A stretch of DNA of 64,000 nucleotides from Brachypterus glaber. Lineage: Eukaryota > Arthropoda > Insecta > Coleoptera > Kateretidae. Positions 13,802-26,253 of this stretch are shown here, piece by piece. Within the stretch, counting starts at the first letter, position 1. Each line of letters starts with the position of its first letter. A model generated the notes under the pieces. The model was given only the letters and a program-made list of their open reading frames with translations. It made no database searches and was not told where the DNA came from. The stretch is taken from the NCBI GenBank assembly GCA_958510825.1, contig OY294044.1, forward strand, positions 68,825,095 through 68,889,094, given 5' to 3'. The translations under genes were made by a program, and so were the position numbers.

Positions 13802-16800
13802 GGTATATTACATACATTATTAGAAGAAAATTAAGGTATTAGTGATACTTCTGTTTGAATCTTGTAACATTGCAAGTATAATAATACTCAATAAACATGT
13901 TTAATTAAAAAAAAAATCAATATTTCAAGTTCAATTAGTACTTGAAATTAGTATTGGTTCTATTTTTTATTATTTTTAGTATTTTCAATATTCAGTAAAA
14001 TATCTGTTTTCCATCTTTCATTCAAATTTCTCAATACAAGAAATTTTATTATTTAAACTAGTCACTTTTACATGATTCAAGTTTTAACCCATTTCTAAGT
14101 TACGTATTCAACTTTAATCCAGCAAAACATTTGATTTAAGTACTTAACATGCATGCTACAAACTTTTAAGCCACTTGATCCGAATATTACATAATTGTTA
14201 CAAGTAATCATTTCTCTGTGTGTAGGGCACGAACCAGCCTTTCGGAGAGTCGTTAAAATCACGATAATGTCGCTCTAAATACATGTTAAATCGACAAACC
14301 AGATATTGTAGTAATAATGCATTATTATACCTATTCATAAACGCATAAGCAGTTTGGAAAAATAATGAAAACTAGGTTACTTGATTCGTAATGAATGTAT
14401 TTCTTTGTATGATTGATCATTACCTTCAATTGAGACAGGCTTAACTAATAGATAGCTATTTTTCAGCTTTCGCGGATGACTTTAAACAACCTGGATTTTT
14501 TCATTATATGACAAGAAAATTAATTTTATTGATGAAGTATAAAAACGCGAAAATTGAGAAAATTATGAAAGTTTGAAGCTAATTGATTAGTTGTTACTAA
14601 TCGCCTTAAGAAAAAACTATTTCTTAATATTGAAATTGGTCCTATTTTAATATTACTATTTATTTTAATATTTATTTTTAGTTTGTTCTTCATTATATTC
14701 GTATTTTTCCTGTAAGGTGAACGGGTGTAAATGTAACATATTTTTTAAGTTTGACGGCTTAAGAGTAATGTCACTAGGTCACTTAAGTCCAGTTGACTTT
14801 CCAACACAACCTTGCAATGTTGCATCCTGTAGCAACTACAGTTTTAAAAATTTCAAGTCGAGTTATTTTCTCAGGGGTGCTACGAAGCTCACTTTTTTTG
14901 GGAGGGAGACATATCCCAACTTAAAATACAGAAATTACCCAACTTCAAAAAAAAAGTTACCCCTGGCAGAAAAAAAAGGCCTCACCTCTGAAAAAATTCC
15001 CAACAGAAAATTTTGATGACGAACATTTTCCGTTAGATTTCAATACATAATACACAATAAGCAGCGCATTATTACAATTACCCCTTAATTAAGTTTCCCC
15101 CCATTATCTTACCTATAATATAATGAGATTCAGTTCCATATAAAAACATCACGGATACGGCGTATTTATTGCTAATAAAAATATTTTTTTAAATTAAAAC
15201 AAAGCACCTCATTTACATTTGTAAATAAATATGGAAAGTAAGTTTGCTTTGTGCCTTTATAACACAAACTTCCTTAGTTATTAATTCACACCCAGCGCAA
15301 GCACAGATACCTATAGTAAATCAAGCGATTGTATGATATTAGACAGACATATAATTATAATACTCTCCGTATATTAAAACATTAGTGCGCCAAAAAATCC
15401 TTTATACATTTTTTTTCCATTTGCAAAACGTGTTCCAAAGTGAACTTTATATAAAGCAAATAGAGAATAGAATATTAAAACATTAGTATCATAATGGATG
15501 TTTTTGGTGCAAGCGTCTAATATATGTTTGAAAAAAATGTTTTATTGTCTTCTTTCTATTTATGGCTTTGGCTGTAAGCCATATCAGCCAGTGGTTTTCT
15601 TGTACTATTTTTCATTCTTGTTTTTGATTTTGTATTACTTTTATTACAGATGTTTTATAATACTTTTTTCTATATTCGTTAAATTAATTTTTAGGTTAAC
15701 TTTAAGTTTTCAGTTGTTTTTAACGTTGTTTCAAAGTTGCATTTTGTGAAACTCGTTTGGAACATCAAAATGAACTTCATCCAAGATTGAATTTTTTTAT
15801 CTAGGGACTGGGGTGCATAAAATGGTTTAAAATACCTTTCTAACTACCGGGACTAAAACGGTATTTTAATCACTTTTTTTGCGGTACTAAACCTACTATT
15901 TTACTTTCGCATCTTTTTTATTTGGATTGCAATAAAGTTTGAATAGCCTCTTTTTCCTGTTTCTTAATAACCACGGGGTCAGTTTGGATTATTTCATTAA
16001 AATCCATATTTTTTATTGCTTTTTCTTGAAAACTTAGTAAAATTTGTTCTAACAGCGTGCCACATTTAAAATACTGCGGACATATTGAAAAAACAATTTA
16101 AAACGCAAACCTGTCATTTCGCGATTCATGGATATTTTGATTTAATTTTAAAAGAAATTGCAAAAATGGATTAGTTGGTTTTGAATACACATTTTAATTT
16201 AAATTTAATGTAAATAAAGTTGTCGGTCGTGCAAAATGAATTATATACCTCAGGAGATGTTAACTATGTTTATACGCAACTGTATATGTAATACATACAT
16301 TATATGTATTAATAAAGTTTGGGAAGTATGTGATTACTATGTGATTTCTTGTCCCACTGTTTTCCACGCCTGGACCTCTGTTATGAAAAATAGAGACCAG
16401 TAAACTAATTATTACTGGTCTTCAATTTAAATCATAAATCTTCGCTAGATGGCACCACCGATTAAAATATCATTATTAATGCTTAAAGGAAGATGGCTGA
16501 ACTGCTATTGTCATGATAAACACGAACATAATCTAATACATTTCGTTTAAAAAACTTAAATGTACAGTTTTAGGCAATGGTTTTTACTTTTGAGACTGAG
16601 AAGGATAATATGTGTTATAAACGGTGCCTTGTGAGCTATCAAAAAATGTTTTTTGTGGTTGTTTATTTGTGTTACGCGTATGTGGAACTTCAGTTAATAG
16701 TGCTTTTCTTGTGAAATGCAGGAAAAAATATTTGTCCCAATTGCGAAAATCAAAAATATTGAGATCCATAATTTAACGTACGTATAAAAAAAAAATAAAA

Positions 16801-16940
16801 AAATATTTGTGGTAAATATGAAAAGAACTAAAAAACTAAGTATTATAGTATTATTTTCTTTATTTGAATGCAAACATCTACGTTTCAAAAAAAATTAGTA
16901 CCTTATTTTTAAATAAAAACAGTTGCGAATAAAATAGTAT

Positions 16941-17018
16941 ACAGGTCTCCCGGAAAATGGTAGTTTTCCTCGAGCTATAAATGGTCTCGGAAAAGTACTA
17001 TTTTCCGAGTCGACCTGT
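16941..17018. mobile_element. Very short hairpin element
   Basis: ACAGGTCTCCCGGAAAAT and the matching inverted ATTTTCCGAGTCGACCTGT form a hairpin of about 78 bases, with an inner GTA/TAC pairing. Confidence 0.5.
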
Positions 17019-18120
17019 AATCTACTATTACTCCCTTGATATATAAATAACTATTATATAGGTTCCAGAATGACAATAAACAATATAATACTCGCCTAGG
17101 CGGCTTAGAAGGAATAGGAATAGCGCTTGAGTGACAAGGGGAGGGGGGACCGAGCACAGGTGGCGTAAACCGTAATTATTGGGAAATGATAAGTTTCCCA
17201 TTTCCCATTTAAGTATGTCTTGAATTTTTTAGGAAAATATACTTGTAAATTACAATGTAATGAAAACTTAAAACAATATACCTTTAAAATTTAAAGTATA
17301 CTTATGTTTGCGAAGCATTTTATATTTTCACGGTTTGTTAATATACCTAGATATATTTCTATACAAATTTTAATTACACGGATTGACATTAAAAGCTAGA
17401 AATAATTTGCATACGAATAAAATGAGATAATAATAATTATTATAAATAGGTAATAGGTCAATTAGTAAATGTAAATATCTACAATATTACTATGTCTGTA
17501 TGTTACGTTCAGAAATCGTAATAAATTATGATTACTTTGGCCTTTGCATATAAGAAAATGATAGTTCTTGTTGCAACCTCCAACAAACTGTAAAATTTTT
17601 GTAAGAGTAATTGATTTCTTCCTGAGTCTAGAAGATCCTTCTTGGTATTGCGCACTAAAAATCATACTTTTTTACAGGAACTATTTTTTATAAACTTAAT
17701 TCGCAAAAATATCAATACTTACAATAATAAAATAATAACTTTAAAACTGCCATTTCCATTTAGCCGGAGATGTATTTGAACCATTTTCAAATTACCCTAA
17801 AATTTTGGGCTTATTCTCGAAAAGATATAACATATTGTAATACATTGGTACGTCTATTCGCAACTAAATCAAACACTTTTATATATCTATCCTACAGGCT
17901 CCTAACATTAACAAAAATTTCATCATCACTAGTTAACAAGTTATCACACGAGTCCTGAAAGTTATTAAAAGCAACTTATCCTATCCAAGGTCCCGTATTT
18001 GGTCTACTCTCCGGAAGATATAAAATTACTGTATCAGAAGCCTTTAATTAGTCAAATAATCAATTCTGTAGATTTTCACGTTATCAATTATCAATCAATT
18101 TCAACATCACAATTGGTTAT

Positions 18121-18359
18121 ATGAGGGGGTCAGTGGAAAAGTGGTACAAGTGCACTTGTATTACTTATTCACTATCGATAAAACAGGTTTTGTTTAGAGA
18201 TAACTTTTCTGTACACAAGATGTCGCTACCAAGCGTAACTAGCACTTGTATCAATGTACTTTAAACATGAAAGAAACTATAAATTTTCTACGCAGATTTT
18301 TACTTTTACTTATTTTTTTGAAACAATCACTTGTACCACTTTTCCACTTACCCTCTCAT
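18121..18359. mobile_element. MITE just upstream of the first visible ssh exon
   Basis: ATGAGGGGGTCAGTGGAAAA at 18121 is inverted with a few changes ending 18359, and the GTGGTACAAGTG/CACTTGTACCAC arms also pair. It lies 225 bases before the exon at 18584. Confidence 0.75.
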
Positions 18360-18583
18360 ATCAGTCCTAAAAGTGGTTTAAAGCTACTGAATGTACCGTT
18401 ACTTGCCCTACTGTATCAAATGCCTTTAATAAGTCAGTTAATCAATCCTACACATTAAAAATATTTTTGATCCTTTCTCCAAACTAGCTCTTTCTATAGG
18501 ATTCAGTTTTCCTCATTTCTCTCATTTGTAACTCTATCTGACCAGAGATATTTTAATTCTAATTGTTCTCTTTATTTTTCCAG

Positions 18584-18806
18584 GTCCGCCCTGCAAACTT
18601 TGCACAAGGTGAGCGCCAAAGCCCGCGACCAGAACTACTTCCAGGGTGGCATGACGCACGGCTGGGTCAACTATTATGAGACGAAAATCGAATCGGACCG
18701 GTCCTGTCTCAACGAGTGGCACGCCATGGATAATTTGGAATCGAAACGGCCCCCCTCGCCCGACTCCATTCGTACCAAACCCACCCAAAGGGAGGAAACC
18801 GAAAAG
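18584..18806 (+). CDS. ssh: ssh internal exon (conserved pre-catalytic region)
   Basis: The acceptor is ttttccag ending at 18583. The exon starts with one base that completes a split codon, then SALQTLHKVSAKARDQNYF..., and ends ...REETEK at 18806 before donor gtaata. It is markedly more GC-rich than the flanking intron. The residues match the Slingshot-specific N-terminal block just before the DEK-C domain. Confidence 0.93.
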
Positions 18807-21800
18807 GTAATAAAAAAACTTTAGAGTGAATACCTTGTCATTTTTATATATTTTTAATTTTCTTGTTCCTTTTTCTTTATTATTGTTTCTTTTTTTGGAA
18901 TAAGGCACAATATCATACATAAAAACTTTTATTATTTTTTTTTGACATTTATTGACAACACACAACTAAACTTCTATGTTTTATGTTTGTTTTTAACCTC
19001 GTACTATTCTACTTAATTAAGCATCCCCTAAGTCCTAAATAATATGATGATTTTTTTAAATTACAAAATTAGGGAACGTTCAAGTATTACGTAACGCAAA
19101 TGGTACCAAAATTCATACACTTCATACCCCAGTTCTCGCGTTATTATAGATTATAGAGATTTCATATTTTGGCTCCCCCCCCCTAATAGGGGGTGTGTTA
19201 GGGGGGTAGCCAAAATATGAAATATTTACAGCCTTGAATAACGCTAGAACAGAGGTATGAAGTGTATGAATTTTGGTACATTTTGCGTTACGTAATACTT
19301 GAACGTTTCCTTAGGGCAGAAAATATAATTTTAGGTAATCATATATTTATCTTTTAACTCAACGCTATTTAAAAACGAAAAATCAAATTTACGCCTTTTT
19401 AAGTAAATTTTGACTTTGGAAGTGTTAATGCTAAAAATAATGTTTATTTACGTTCTACTTGGTATTAAACACACATTTGGGTTTATTATTGTTCACATTA
19501 CAACACTAGTGCTTTTTAAATATATTAAGAAACCCTCATTTTGACAGTACCTTTTTGTGTTGTCAAGTAAATGTCAAGATATTTATTTTTTTCCGGCTTC
19601 TGAAGCTTTTGGCTGAAGAACGTAGATAAAATAGTACATATCGCCTAGTAAATACCGAAACATCGTATCTGAAAAATGGGAACTTGCTAGAAACTAGAAA
19701 CTATTATTTTTTATGGAATTAGTAGGGTAGTAATTTATATGAATAAGAACTTATTCTTGTTTATATGTAATTAATAAAGTTCTAAATAAATACCTTATTA
19801 ATTGTTTAAAAAAGGATAATTTGTTATACCTATTAAGTGGTCATTTTTCAGATACGAAGTTTCGGAATTTACAAGGCGATATATGAAATTGTCTGCGACT
19901 GGCTTTTAGTGCACTCGGACGATTTTTTCACTCCACTGGCGTCGCGTCGCCACGCGTCGTAGAAAAACTCTCATTCTGCACTTAAAGCTCTCAAACTAAT
20001 TTCATAATATACTAATTTAATTTGTTTTTGAGCTGGTTTGTTTACTTTTCCATATGGGGCATTTTTTAATGGCCTATAGGAAAAATGCATAACATATTTA
20101 TTTATATAAAAAGAGATATTTCTTGCAGTAAAACTGCGAAGATTCAGTATTAAAAAGTTATAGGGGCAATAATATATTTTTTAAATTCCGAATTTAGCAT
20201 AATATTCATATTATGATAATAATAATATCCAAATATAAACTATTAATTTGACACCCTTGTAACCTATTGTTATTATTATTATTTAACAGGTCATTCGAGC
20301 TACTCTTAAAGAAATCATGATGTCGGTGGATTTGGACGAAGTGACGAGCAAAGTAATTAGGAGCAGGCTTGAGGAGGAGCTGGACATGGATCTGGGGGAG
20401 TACAAGTCGTTCATCGACCAGGAGATGTTGGTCATTCTGGGTCAGATGGACGCTCCCACAGAGATTTTCGACCACGTTTATTTGGGCTCCGAGTGGAACG
20501 CTTCCAATTACGAGGAATTACAAAGAAATGGGTAAGAATATATTTAATAATGTGTATTTTTACAAGTTTAACTGTATGAGACAAATCGCGCACATTCTCC
20601 ATTCGCGCATATTCGTGACATATCAGATAAATATATAAAACTTGTTTGAAAATCACCAACTTATTTTGTTTTTGTTTTTAGTGTTGGCCATATCCTAAAC
20701 GTCACCAGGGAGATCGATAATTTCTTCCCGGGGACCTTCGACTACCTGAACGTACGAGTCTACGATGACGAAAAAACGGACCTACTGAAACACTGGGACG
20801 ACACCTTTAAATACATCACAAAAGCAAGAGAAAACGGCTCCAAAGTGCTGGTGCACTGCAAAATGGGAGTCTCGCGGTCAGCCTCCGTAGTCATAGCCTA
20901 CGCGATGAAAGCCTACAACTGGGATTTCAGTACGGCACTGCAACATGTCAAAGTGAAGAGGAGTTGTATTAAACCTAACACGAGTTTCTTGTCTCAACTG
21001 GAAACTTACCAGGGTATCTTAGATGCTATGAAAAACAAAGAAAAATTACAGAGATCGAAGTCTGAAACTAATCTGAAATCACCAGGGAGTACAAAAACGG
21101 AAAAAGTTATAGCTGGGAGTGAACCTACACCTATTATTCAAGCACTTTCCAAGTCTTATGATGTACAAACTTCTGGTCAAGACTTGCGATACTTAGGTGC
21201 TAGACCTAAGTCTTGGTCACCAGATAATCTCGAAACAAACGAGCTGCTTCAAGTCAGCAAATCTTCCCCAGTATTCTTATCTTTAGAAGATTTAAGTCAA
21301 AAGTCTTCTTCAAAAGAATCCGTGAAGAGTCAACAAATGGATGGCAAACCCTCTTCCTTGCCCCGTCACGTGTTAATGCCCTGTGATAACGGGGAATCCT
21401 ACAGCGTTTCCCCCAACCAAATTGTCCACTTACCTGGACATCACAATGAAAGCGAAACTGTAAGAGATAGAGTGGCAGCGATGGATAAAACGAGGAAAAG
21501 CAAGGCAAAGATGGTGCTTAACCTTTCAGCTAAGTTTGAATCAGAAGCATTAACAGAAGAAAGTTCCTGTAAAGTGGAGGAAGGAAACATGGCGCAGTCG
21601 CGGTTAAAACAGGATATTTGGGATCCAGGAGAGAATCAGCACAAGGATAGTAATCTAAAGACAGTAAGCAACAGTACAAGTGACGCCTGTGATAGTTTAA
21701 GTGAAAGTCAGACAAAAATAACAACTACAGTTTGGACCTGTTCAACAGTGTTAAAAAACGTGACTCAAAGTCCTGTGCCCGTTAGTAATAATAGTTTAAA

Positions 21801-23304
21801 TAAAGTTCCTGAATCTCAGACTAGACCTGTTAAATCGGTGGCCCTTCGTAAAGATAGTGACGTGTTTTCTAACCAGTTGGATCGCGTGTTTGATCGGGAG
21901 GAAAAAAAACAACAGAGGTTGTCGATGACGCCTATAATGCCTTCTTCGGTGCCGGAGTTGAGTTCTAGTGATGACAAGACGGACAAAACGCCCTCTAGAC
22001 AAAGCTCGTGGAGCTCCTACGATAGCGCGGTAGGGATGAGCTATCCGAACGATAGCTCCTCGGATATGCTTTCCAGACATAGCTCTTGGGGCTCCGGGGA
22101 CACCCGGACACTGCCTTCGAGAAATAGTTCCTGGGGGAGCTATGATATACGCCCCAGAGGACAGATTCATTACATTAATGAAAAAGGTGAGAAAGTTTCT
22201 AATTCGAATGGAAATACCTCAGAATTATTTGACAGTTCGTGCGGTGAAAAAGACGATTTACCTTGGGTTGGTACGGTAAAAAGATCCAAACAAAAAATCG
22301 AAAATCGGTCAGACAACTCTGGGGGTTTAGTAAAATCGCCTTCTTCGGAAACATTATTGTTTGATTTCATTACAGACAATGATAAACCCGTAGAAGCTAT
22401 CAACATGAAGCTCGTGGAATCGTTTGAAGGACAGAACTCTAGTGCCATATCGGAAAAAATAGACATTCCCAATGATGACCACAAGTCCCAACAATGCATA
22501 TCGCGGTTGTCTATTAGTGCACCGGAACCTTCCTCCATGGAGTTACTGACTCAAGAAGGAACTTTTTCTCGCTCAGCTTCGAATGTATCAAACATGGGAA
22601 AACTGCCAAAAAACGCTTCAAGTTCAGTGATCAGTACTGCCCAATGTTCTTCAGTTAAACAGCATCGAACATATTTAGAAAATCTTCACAAAGACTCACT
22701 TCCTCTGACTAAAAAGAATGATGACACGTTGGATAATTCAAATAGCCAATTTGGTAAAGTGAGAAATTTGAAAATGGAATTTGAAGCCAAATCTAGCACA
22801 AATATTGACTTAAATAACACTAGTAATCCTGAAATAGTTAATGAACCTACTAATAAACCGAAAAGAACTGGTAGCCTTCCTACATCACCAGTAAGCCTGC
22901 ACCAAAGTAAAGAGAGCAAAGAAAAGCAAACAGAAAGCGGTGTTAAAGGTTTGAGAGGAATATTCGAAAACAACAAAGAAGACAGTCAAATACCTTTACG
23001 ACAGAAAAACAAACCTTTTACACAGAATAGAAACGGCAGGTTTTCATGCATAGAGGTTGTTTCTATGGAAAAAACTCCCTGGATAGCCCAAACTCTAATC
23101 TCCAACATAAACAAAAACTCCGAGGAGGGAGAGTTTAAGAGGCCCCCGAAAGCTCCTGTTGTAAGGACTACCACTCCAAACATGGTTAAAGCAACCGTAA
23201 TTGCAACCGCTGTCAAAAAGCAACAACAATATGGCAAAAGCCATCCTCTAGCTAAAATTAACATCAAACCAAGAAACAATAATCCTGTTTATAACACTAT
23301 GTAA
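18584..23304 (+). CDS. ssh: Slingshot cofilin phosphatase, C-terminal three exons
   Basis: Slingshot dephosphorylates phospho-cofilin and so reactivates actin filament severing in the cytoplasm, opposing LIM kinase. Three exons (18584-18806, 20290-20531, 20682-23304) join in frame to give about 1028 residues ending at TAA 23302-23304. Counting from the first whole codon (18585), residues 1-74 match the conserved Slingshot region before the catalytic domain (NYFQGG, YYETKIES, CLNEWHAMD). Residues 75-128 are a DEK-C-like helical domain. Residues 133 to about 265 are the dual-specificity phosphatase domain, with YLGSEWNASN, NVTREIDNFFPG and the P-loop HCKMGVSRSAS (catalytic C213, R219). The rest is a long, low-complexity, Ser-rich tail with three SRxSSWxS repeats. 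The first exon begins mid-codon (phase: one base), so the N-terminal exons are upstream, probably left of the window. The active-site residues are intact. Family identity is firm; the C-terminal tail is diverged, as usual in this family. Confidence 0.95.
19069..19313. mobile_element. Foldback MITE in ssh intron
   Basis: The arms of over 100 bases start AGGGAACGTTCAAGTATTAC and end with the inverted partner at 19313. The centre is a palindromic CCCCCCTAATAGGGGG-type loop. The same family occurs at 48799-49927 (split by an insertion), and one end alone at about 52069-52098. Confidence 0.88.
19637..19885. mobile_element. Second MITE in the same ssh intron
   Basis: CATATCGCCTAGTAAATACC and the following CGAAACATCGTATCTGAAAA are inverted at about 19840-19885 with small differences. 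Confidence 0.75.
20290..20531 (+). CDS. ssh: ssh internal exon (DEK-C and start of phosphatase domain)
   Basis: The acceptor is atttaacag (AG at 20288-20289) and the donor is gtaaga at 20532. The exon begins in phase 0 with VIRATLKEIMMSVDLDEVTS and ends with two bases of a Gly codon after EELQRN. It carries the DEK-C-like helices and the IFDHVYLGSEWNASN opening of the catalytic domain. Confidence 0.95.
20682..23304 (+). CDS. ssh: ssh terminal coding exon (catalytic P-loop and tail)
   Basis: The acceptor is gttttta-g with AG at 20680-20681. The exon completes the Gly codon and continues VGHILNVTREIDNFFPG. The P-loop HCKMGVSRSAS is encoded at about 20851-20883. The tail is a single 2.2 kb open frame with many Ser/Thr, several basic-Ser clusters (RSKSETNL; the SRxSSWxS triplet) and a C-terminal stretch SMEKTPWIAQTLISN that looks more constrained than its surroundings. 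It stops at 23302-23304. A candidate polyadenylation signal AATAAA lies at 23554-23559. Confidence 0.95.
21994..22146 (+). repeat. ssh: Three SRxSSWxSxD repeats in the Slingshot tail
   Basis: Three copies of a ten-residue unit lie in the Slingshot C-terminal tail at 21994-22023 (SRQSSWSSYD), 22072-22101 (SRHSSWGSGD) and 22117-22146 (SRNSSWGSYD). They fall at residues 593, 619 and 634 of the partial product. Each unit has an Arg two residues before a Ser-Ser-Trp core. Basic-Ser sites in the vertebrate Slingshot tail bind 14-3-3 when phosphorylated; that role here is inference. Confidence 0.85.
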
Positions 23305-23553
23305 TGCTCAAATTACGAAAAAAGGCTGTGACTCTACAGGATATTTCAAGACTTTTGTGCTACACTGGTAACTTTCTGGTAATTTTGTAAGAAACTACTT
23401 CAATAATACAAAGTATTCTAAATTGATATTTATTAATTTTTTACTTGCTATAACTCTTGACTGCTTTAATCACTTATTACTCAAGTTTTTAATACTTGAC
23501 AAGTAGCATTTTGGTTAAATTAAAACTATTTACAGTAAACTCTAAAGACTATA

Positions 23554-23559
23554 AATAAA
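23554..23559 (+). terminator. Candidate polyadenylation signal for ssh
   Basis: AATAAA lies 250 bases after the ssh stop codon. Other AATAAA-like words occur further down in this AT-rich sequence, so the true cleavage site is uncertain. Confidence 0.35.
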
Positions 23560-25614
23560 TTTGCCATATACATATTTTGGCATTTGAGCAAATGGCTTTG
23601 AAGTATTTGGATCAAAGCGTTCATAAGTTATAAACTGAATTCTTTGTTTTCCTGTTTTGAATTTCTTTTTAATTTTCGGAAAGTCTTGTATTTTTCAGTG
23701 TTTTCCATACATTTTTGGCACACAAGTTTTGGCATATGATGTATTTGTTTTTTTTTATATTAACAATTTTATTTTGCTCCACTCAAATTTTGACAATAAA
23801 CAGTTTATTTTCAAGAAAAATATTTATCAAGAGGCTGATTTTGTGCAGTCTGCTTTTGATTGGAGTATTTATACATTTTTTAATAAATCTTTGCTTTGTT
23901 TATATTTTTTTTGAACTATTTATTATATTTTGTATAAAATTTCAGTAAGCTAGAGTATATTTAAATGGGCTTTATCAGTTAGGCTCCAGATAAGCGGATA
24001 TTTCTTTTTACGTTTAAAACGGTTTTAGCTGATCTGGCTATCCAACCAATACAGTCCGCTGCAAAGTGCGTTTAGAACCGTCTTAATATGCGTTATTTGA
24101 CCCATAAACATGAAATAAGTAATTTAATTTTAGCGAATCAAAAAAAAAAAACCCTAACCCCATTTGCAAAAAAAATATGAACATCTAAAAAGGGGGCCCC
24201 TGTCCCTTAGTAGTGGGCTATAATTTTTTAAACATTTTTATCATTATTTTCAGTCTATTTTAAAACAAAAAATACCACAAAATAATTAAGTTTAACTTTT
24301 TGGGTCAAATACCCCATAGTGCGTCTATGTCTTAACACTTTACAATAAAGTTAACCTTTTCAGATTATAAACATCCCTAATTCTTAAATACCTAAGTAAA
24401 AAAATCACAAAAAGATTAAAAAACACTATTTGAATTTGTCACCTAATAAGCGGTTTTTCAGCACTTCCTAAAATACCCTGGCGAGAAAATTTAATATTAC
24501 AAAAATGTGTGATAATGTTTTTTTAGAAATGCCTTGTACAAGGCATACCACTTTCTGAAACAAAAATCCGCTTATTTTATGAACCTTACCCGATATGTTT
24601 CATTAAAATATTAATAATAAATTTTGTTAATTTTTATATTATTACAGGATATTTAACATCCTGTATATTTTTGACACAACAAAGCTCTATAACTGCTCAT
24701 ATAACAAAAAAAATAAAATAAAAATATTGTTGATATATGAATGACAGAAAAGATCTGTTGGATAAAAGTTTAAAACTAGAATAAAAAAACTCAAAATAGA
24801 TTTAAAGTTAAAAATTAATAATTTTAAATTATGTATAGAAAGTCTCTCTGTTGCTATAGTTGTAAATAATAATTAAAAAAGCTTTAAGCGGCAAAAACAT
24901 ATTTAGTGAAAAAATGAGTATAAAAAATATTCATTTTAGCTTTTTGTAAATAGCAAATATACGTTTTGAATTTTATAAATTTTCTTATTGATGTTTTCTG
25001 CATAGCTTAAGTGAAAAAAATGTTTATATTAATTTTACATTATAGATCATTTACATTTTTTTTTTTGTATTTTAAAGCAGTGATACCCCCAAAAATTGTT
25101 TTAGTGTTTTGCATAAACTATTTAGGAGGCTGAGGCAGAATTACTGTTCATAGATCAAAAGATATATAGGTTTCCAGAGATAAACTAGTAGTAAGAGGTG
25201 AAAATTTGCTTCAAACCAGTCTCAGGACACTTAAAATCAAAATATAAACTATGTTTTCAATAAAAAACTATTTTTTTTTATAGATTGACACTAAAACAAG
25301 TATTCGAAAATTTGACCAATATTTTAATTTAAATGTTGGTCATATTTTGCAATTGTCATGTTTCACTTTAAAAGGCATCCTAAATTAACTTCAAAAGAAT
25401 ATAACAAAAAATTATAAATATTTTGAACAAAAAATATATAAAACGGACGTTTAAAGTTAACTAAGTTGTTGTGTGCAAATGTCTACTTTCTGCCACAAAA
25501 TAATGTATATAAATATATGACATATCGTCATTTTATGATGACATATCATTTTATGATGATATATAAATCGTCAAAGACCGATTTTAGAAAACAGTTTATC
25601 ACACAATCAAGTCG

Positions 25615-26253
25615 TTAAGGGGTCTTTCTATCTTTAAATTATAAATAGGTATCTTTTTTTATTTTTTTATATACAGAGAAAAAAGATATTGTGAAAATTT
25701 GGAGGTATGTTAATTTATATATTTAAAGAATAAAAAAAAAAATAGATTTTAAAGTGCCATTTTTTGGCCATAATTTTTTTTTGAAAAAAAAAAAACATCA
25801 AAAAACGGCGGTCGCCATGATTCCGGCTGTTTGGATCTACTAAAAAAAACAAAACGGGATTTTACTCAGTATTGAAGTCGCTATAGCCCGAACTAGAAGA
25901 ATTTTTTTTGGCCAAAAAATAAGAAAATCGCGAACGTTTGAAAATTTTTGAAAAACGTCCGCCATTTTGTTATTTTTTGGCCAAAAATTTTTCTTCTAGT
26001 TCGGGCTATAGCGACTTAAATACTGAACAATATCCCTTTGTTTTTTTTTTCAGTCGATCCAAAAGGCCGGAATCATGGCGAAAAAAAAAATTTATGGCCA
26101 AAAAATGGCACTTTAAAATGTATTTTTTTGTATTCTTCGAATACATTAACATACCTACAAAATTTCACAATGATATCTTTTTTTTTGTCTATATAAAAAA
26201 AAACGTTAAAAAAAAGATTTTATTTTATATTTGAAGGTAGAAAGACCCCTTAA
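25615..26253. mobile_element. Foldback element with TTAA ends
   Basis: TTAAGGGGTCTTTCTA at 25615 is inverted ending 26253. The long arms include CTATAGCCCGAACTAGAAGA and its inversion TCTTCTAGTTCGGGCTATAG. The TTAA at each end suggests piggyBac-type insertion. Confidence 0.75.

Larger units (their letters stand above)
1..18583. other. Repeat-rich sequence with no supported exon
   Basis: Apart from the repeats listed, nothing gene-like was found. Long frames at 3529-4119 (starting at GTG, crossing a repeat with CAACTTCCAAAAAAAGAGGA), 7500-7891, 14717-15016 and 15498-15749 lack splice context, domains and coding composition. Because the first visible ssh exon starts mid-codon, much of this is probably ssh intron. 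Confidence 0.55.

Noticed and set aside
18534..18965. 143-codon minus-strand frame over the ssh exon
   Set aside because: It mirrors the GC-rich exon at 18584-18806; the plus strand has splice sites and family similarity.
21254..23279. Several minus-strand open frames under the last ssh exon
   Set aside because: They are shadows of the coding strand, with no motifs; the plus-strand frame explains the openness.
23657..23948. Overlapping plus-strand frames in the ssh 3' region
   Set aside because: T-rich low-complexity translation (Phe, Leu, Ile) in a likely 3' UTR or spacer.
25938..26234. 98-codon frame
   Set aside because: It lies entirely in the arm of the foldback at 25615-26253.
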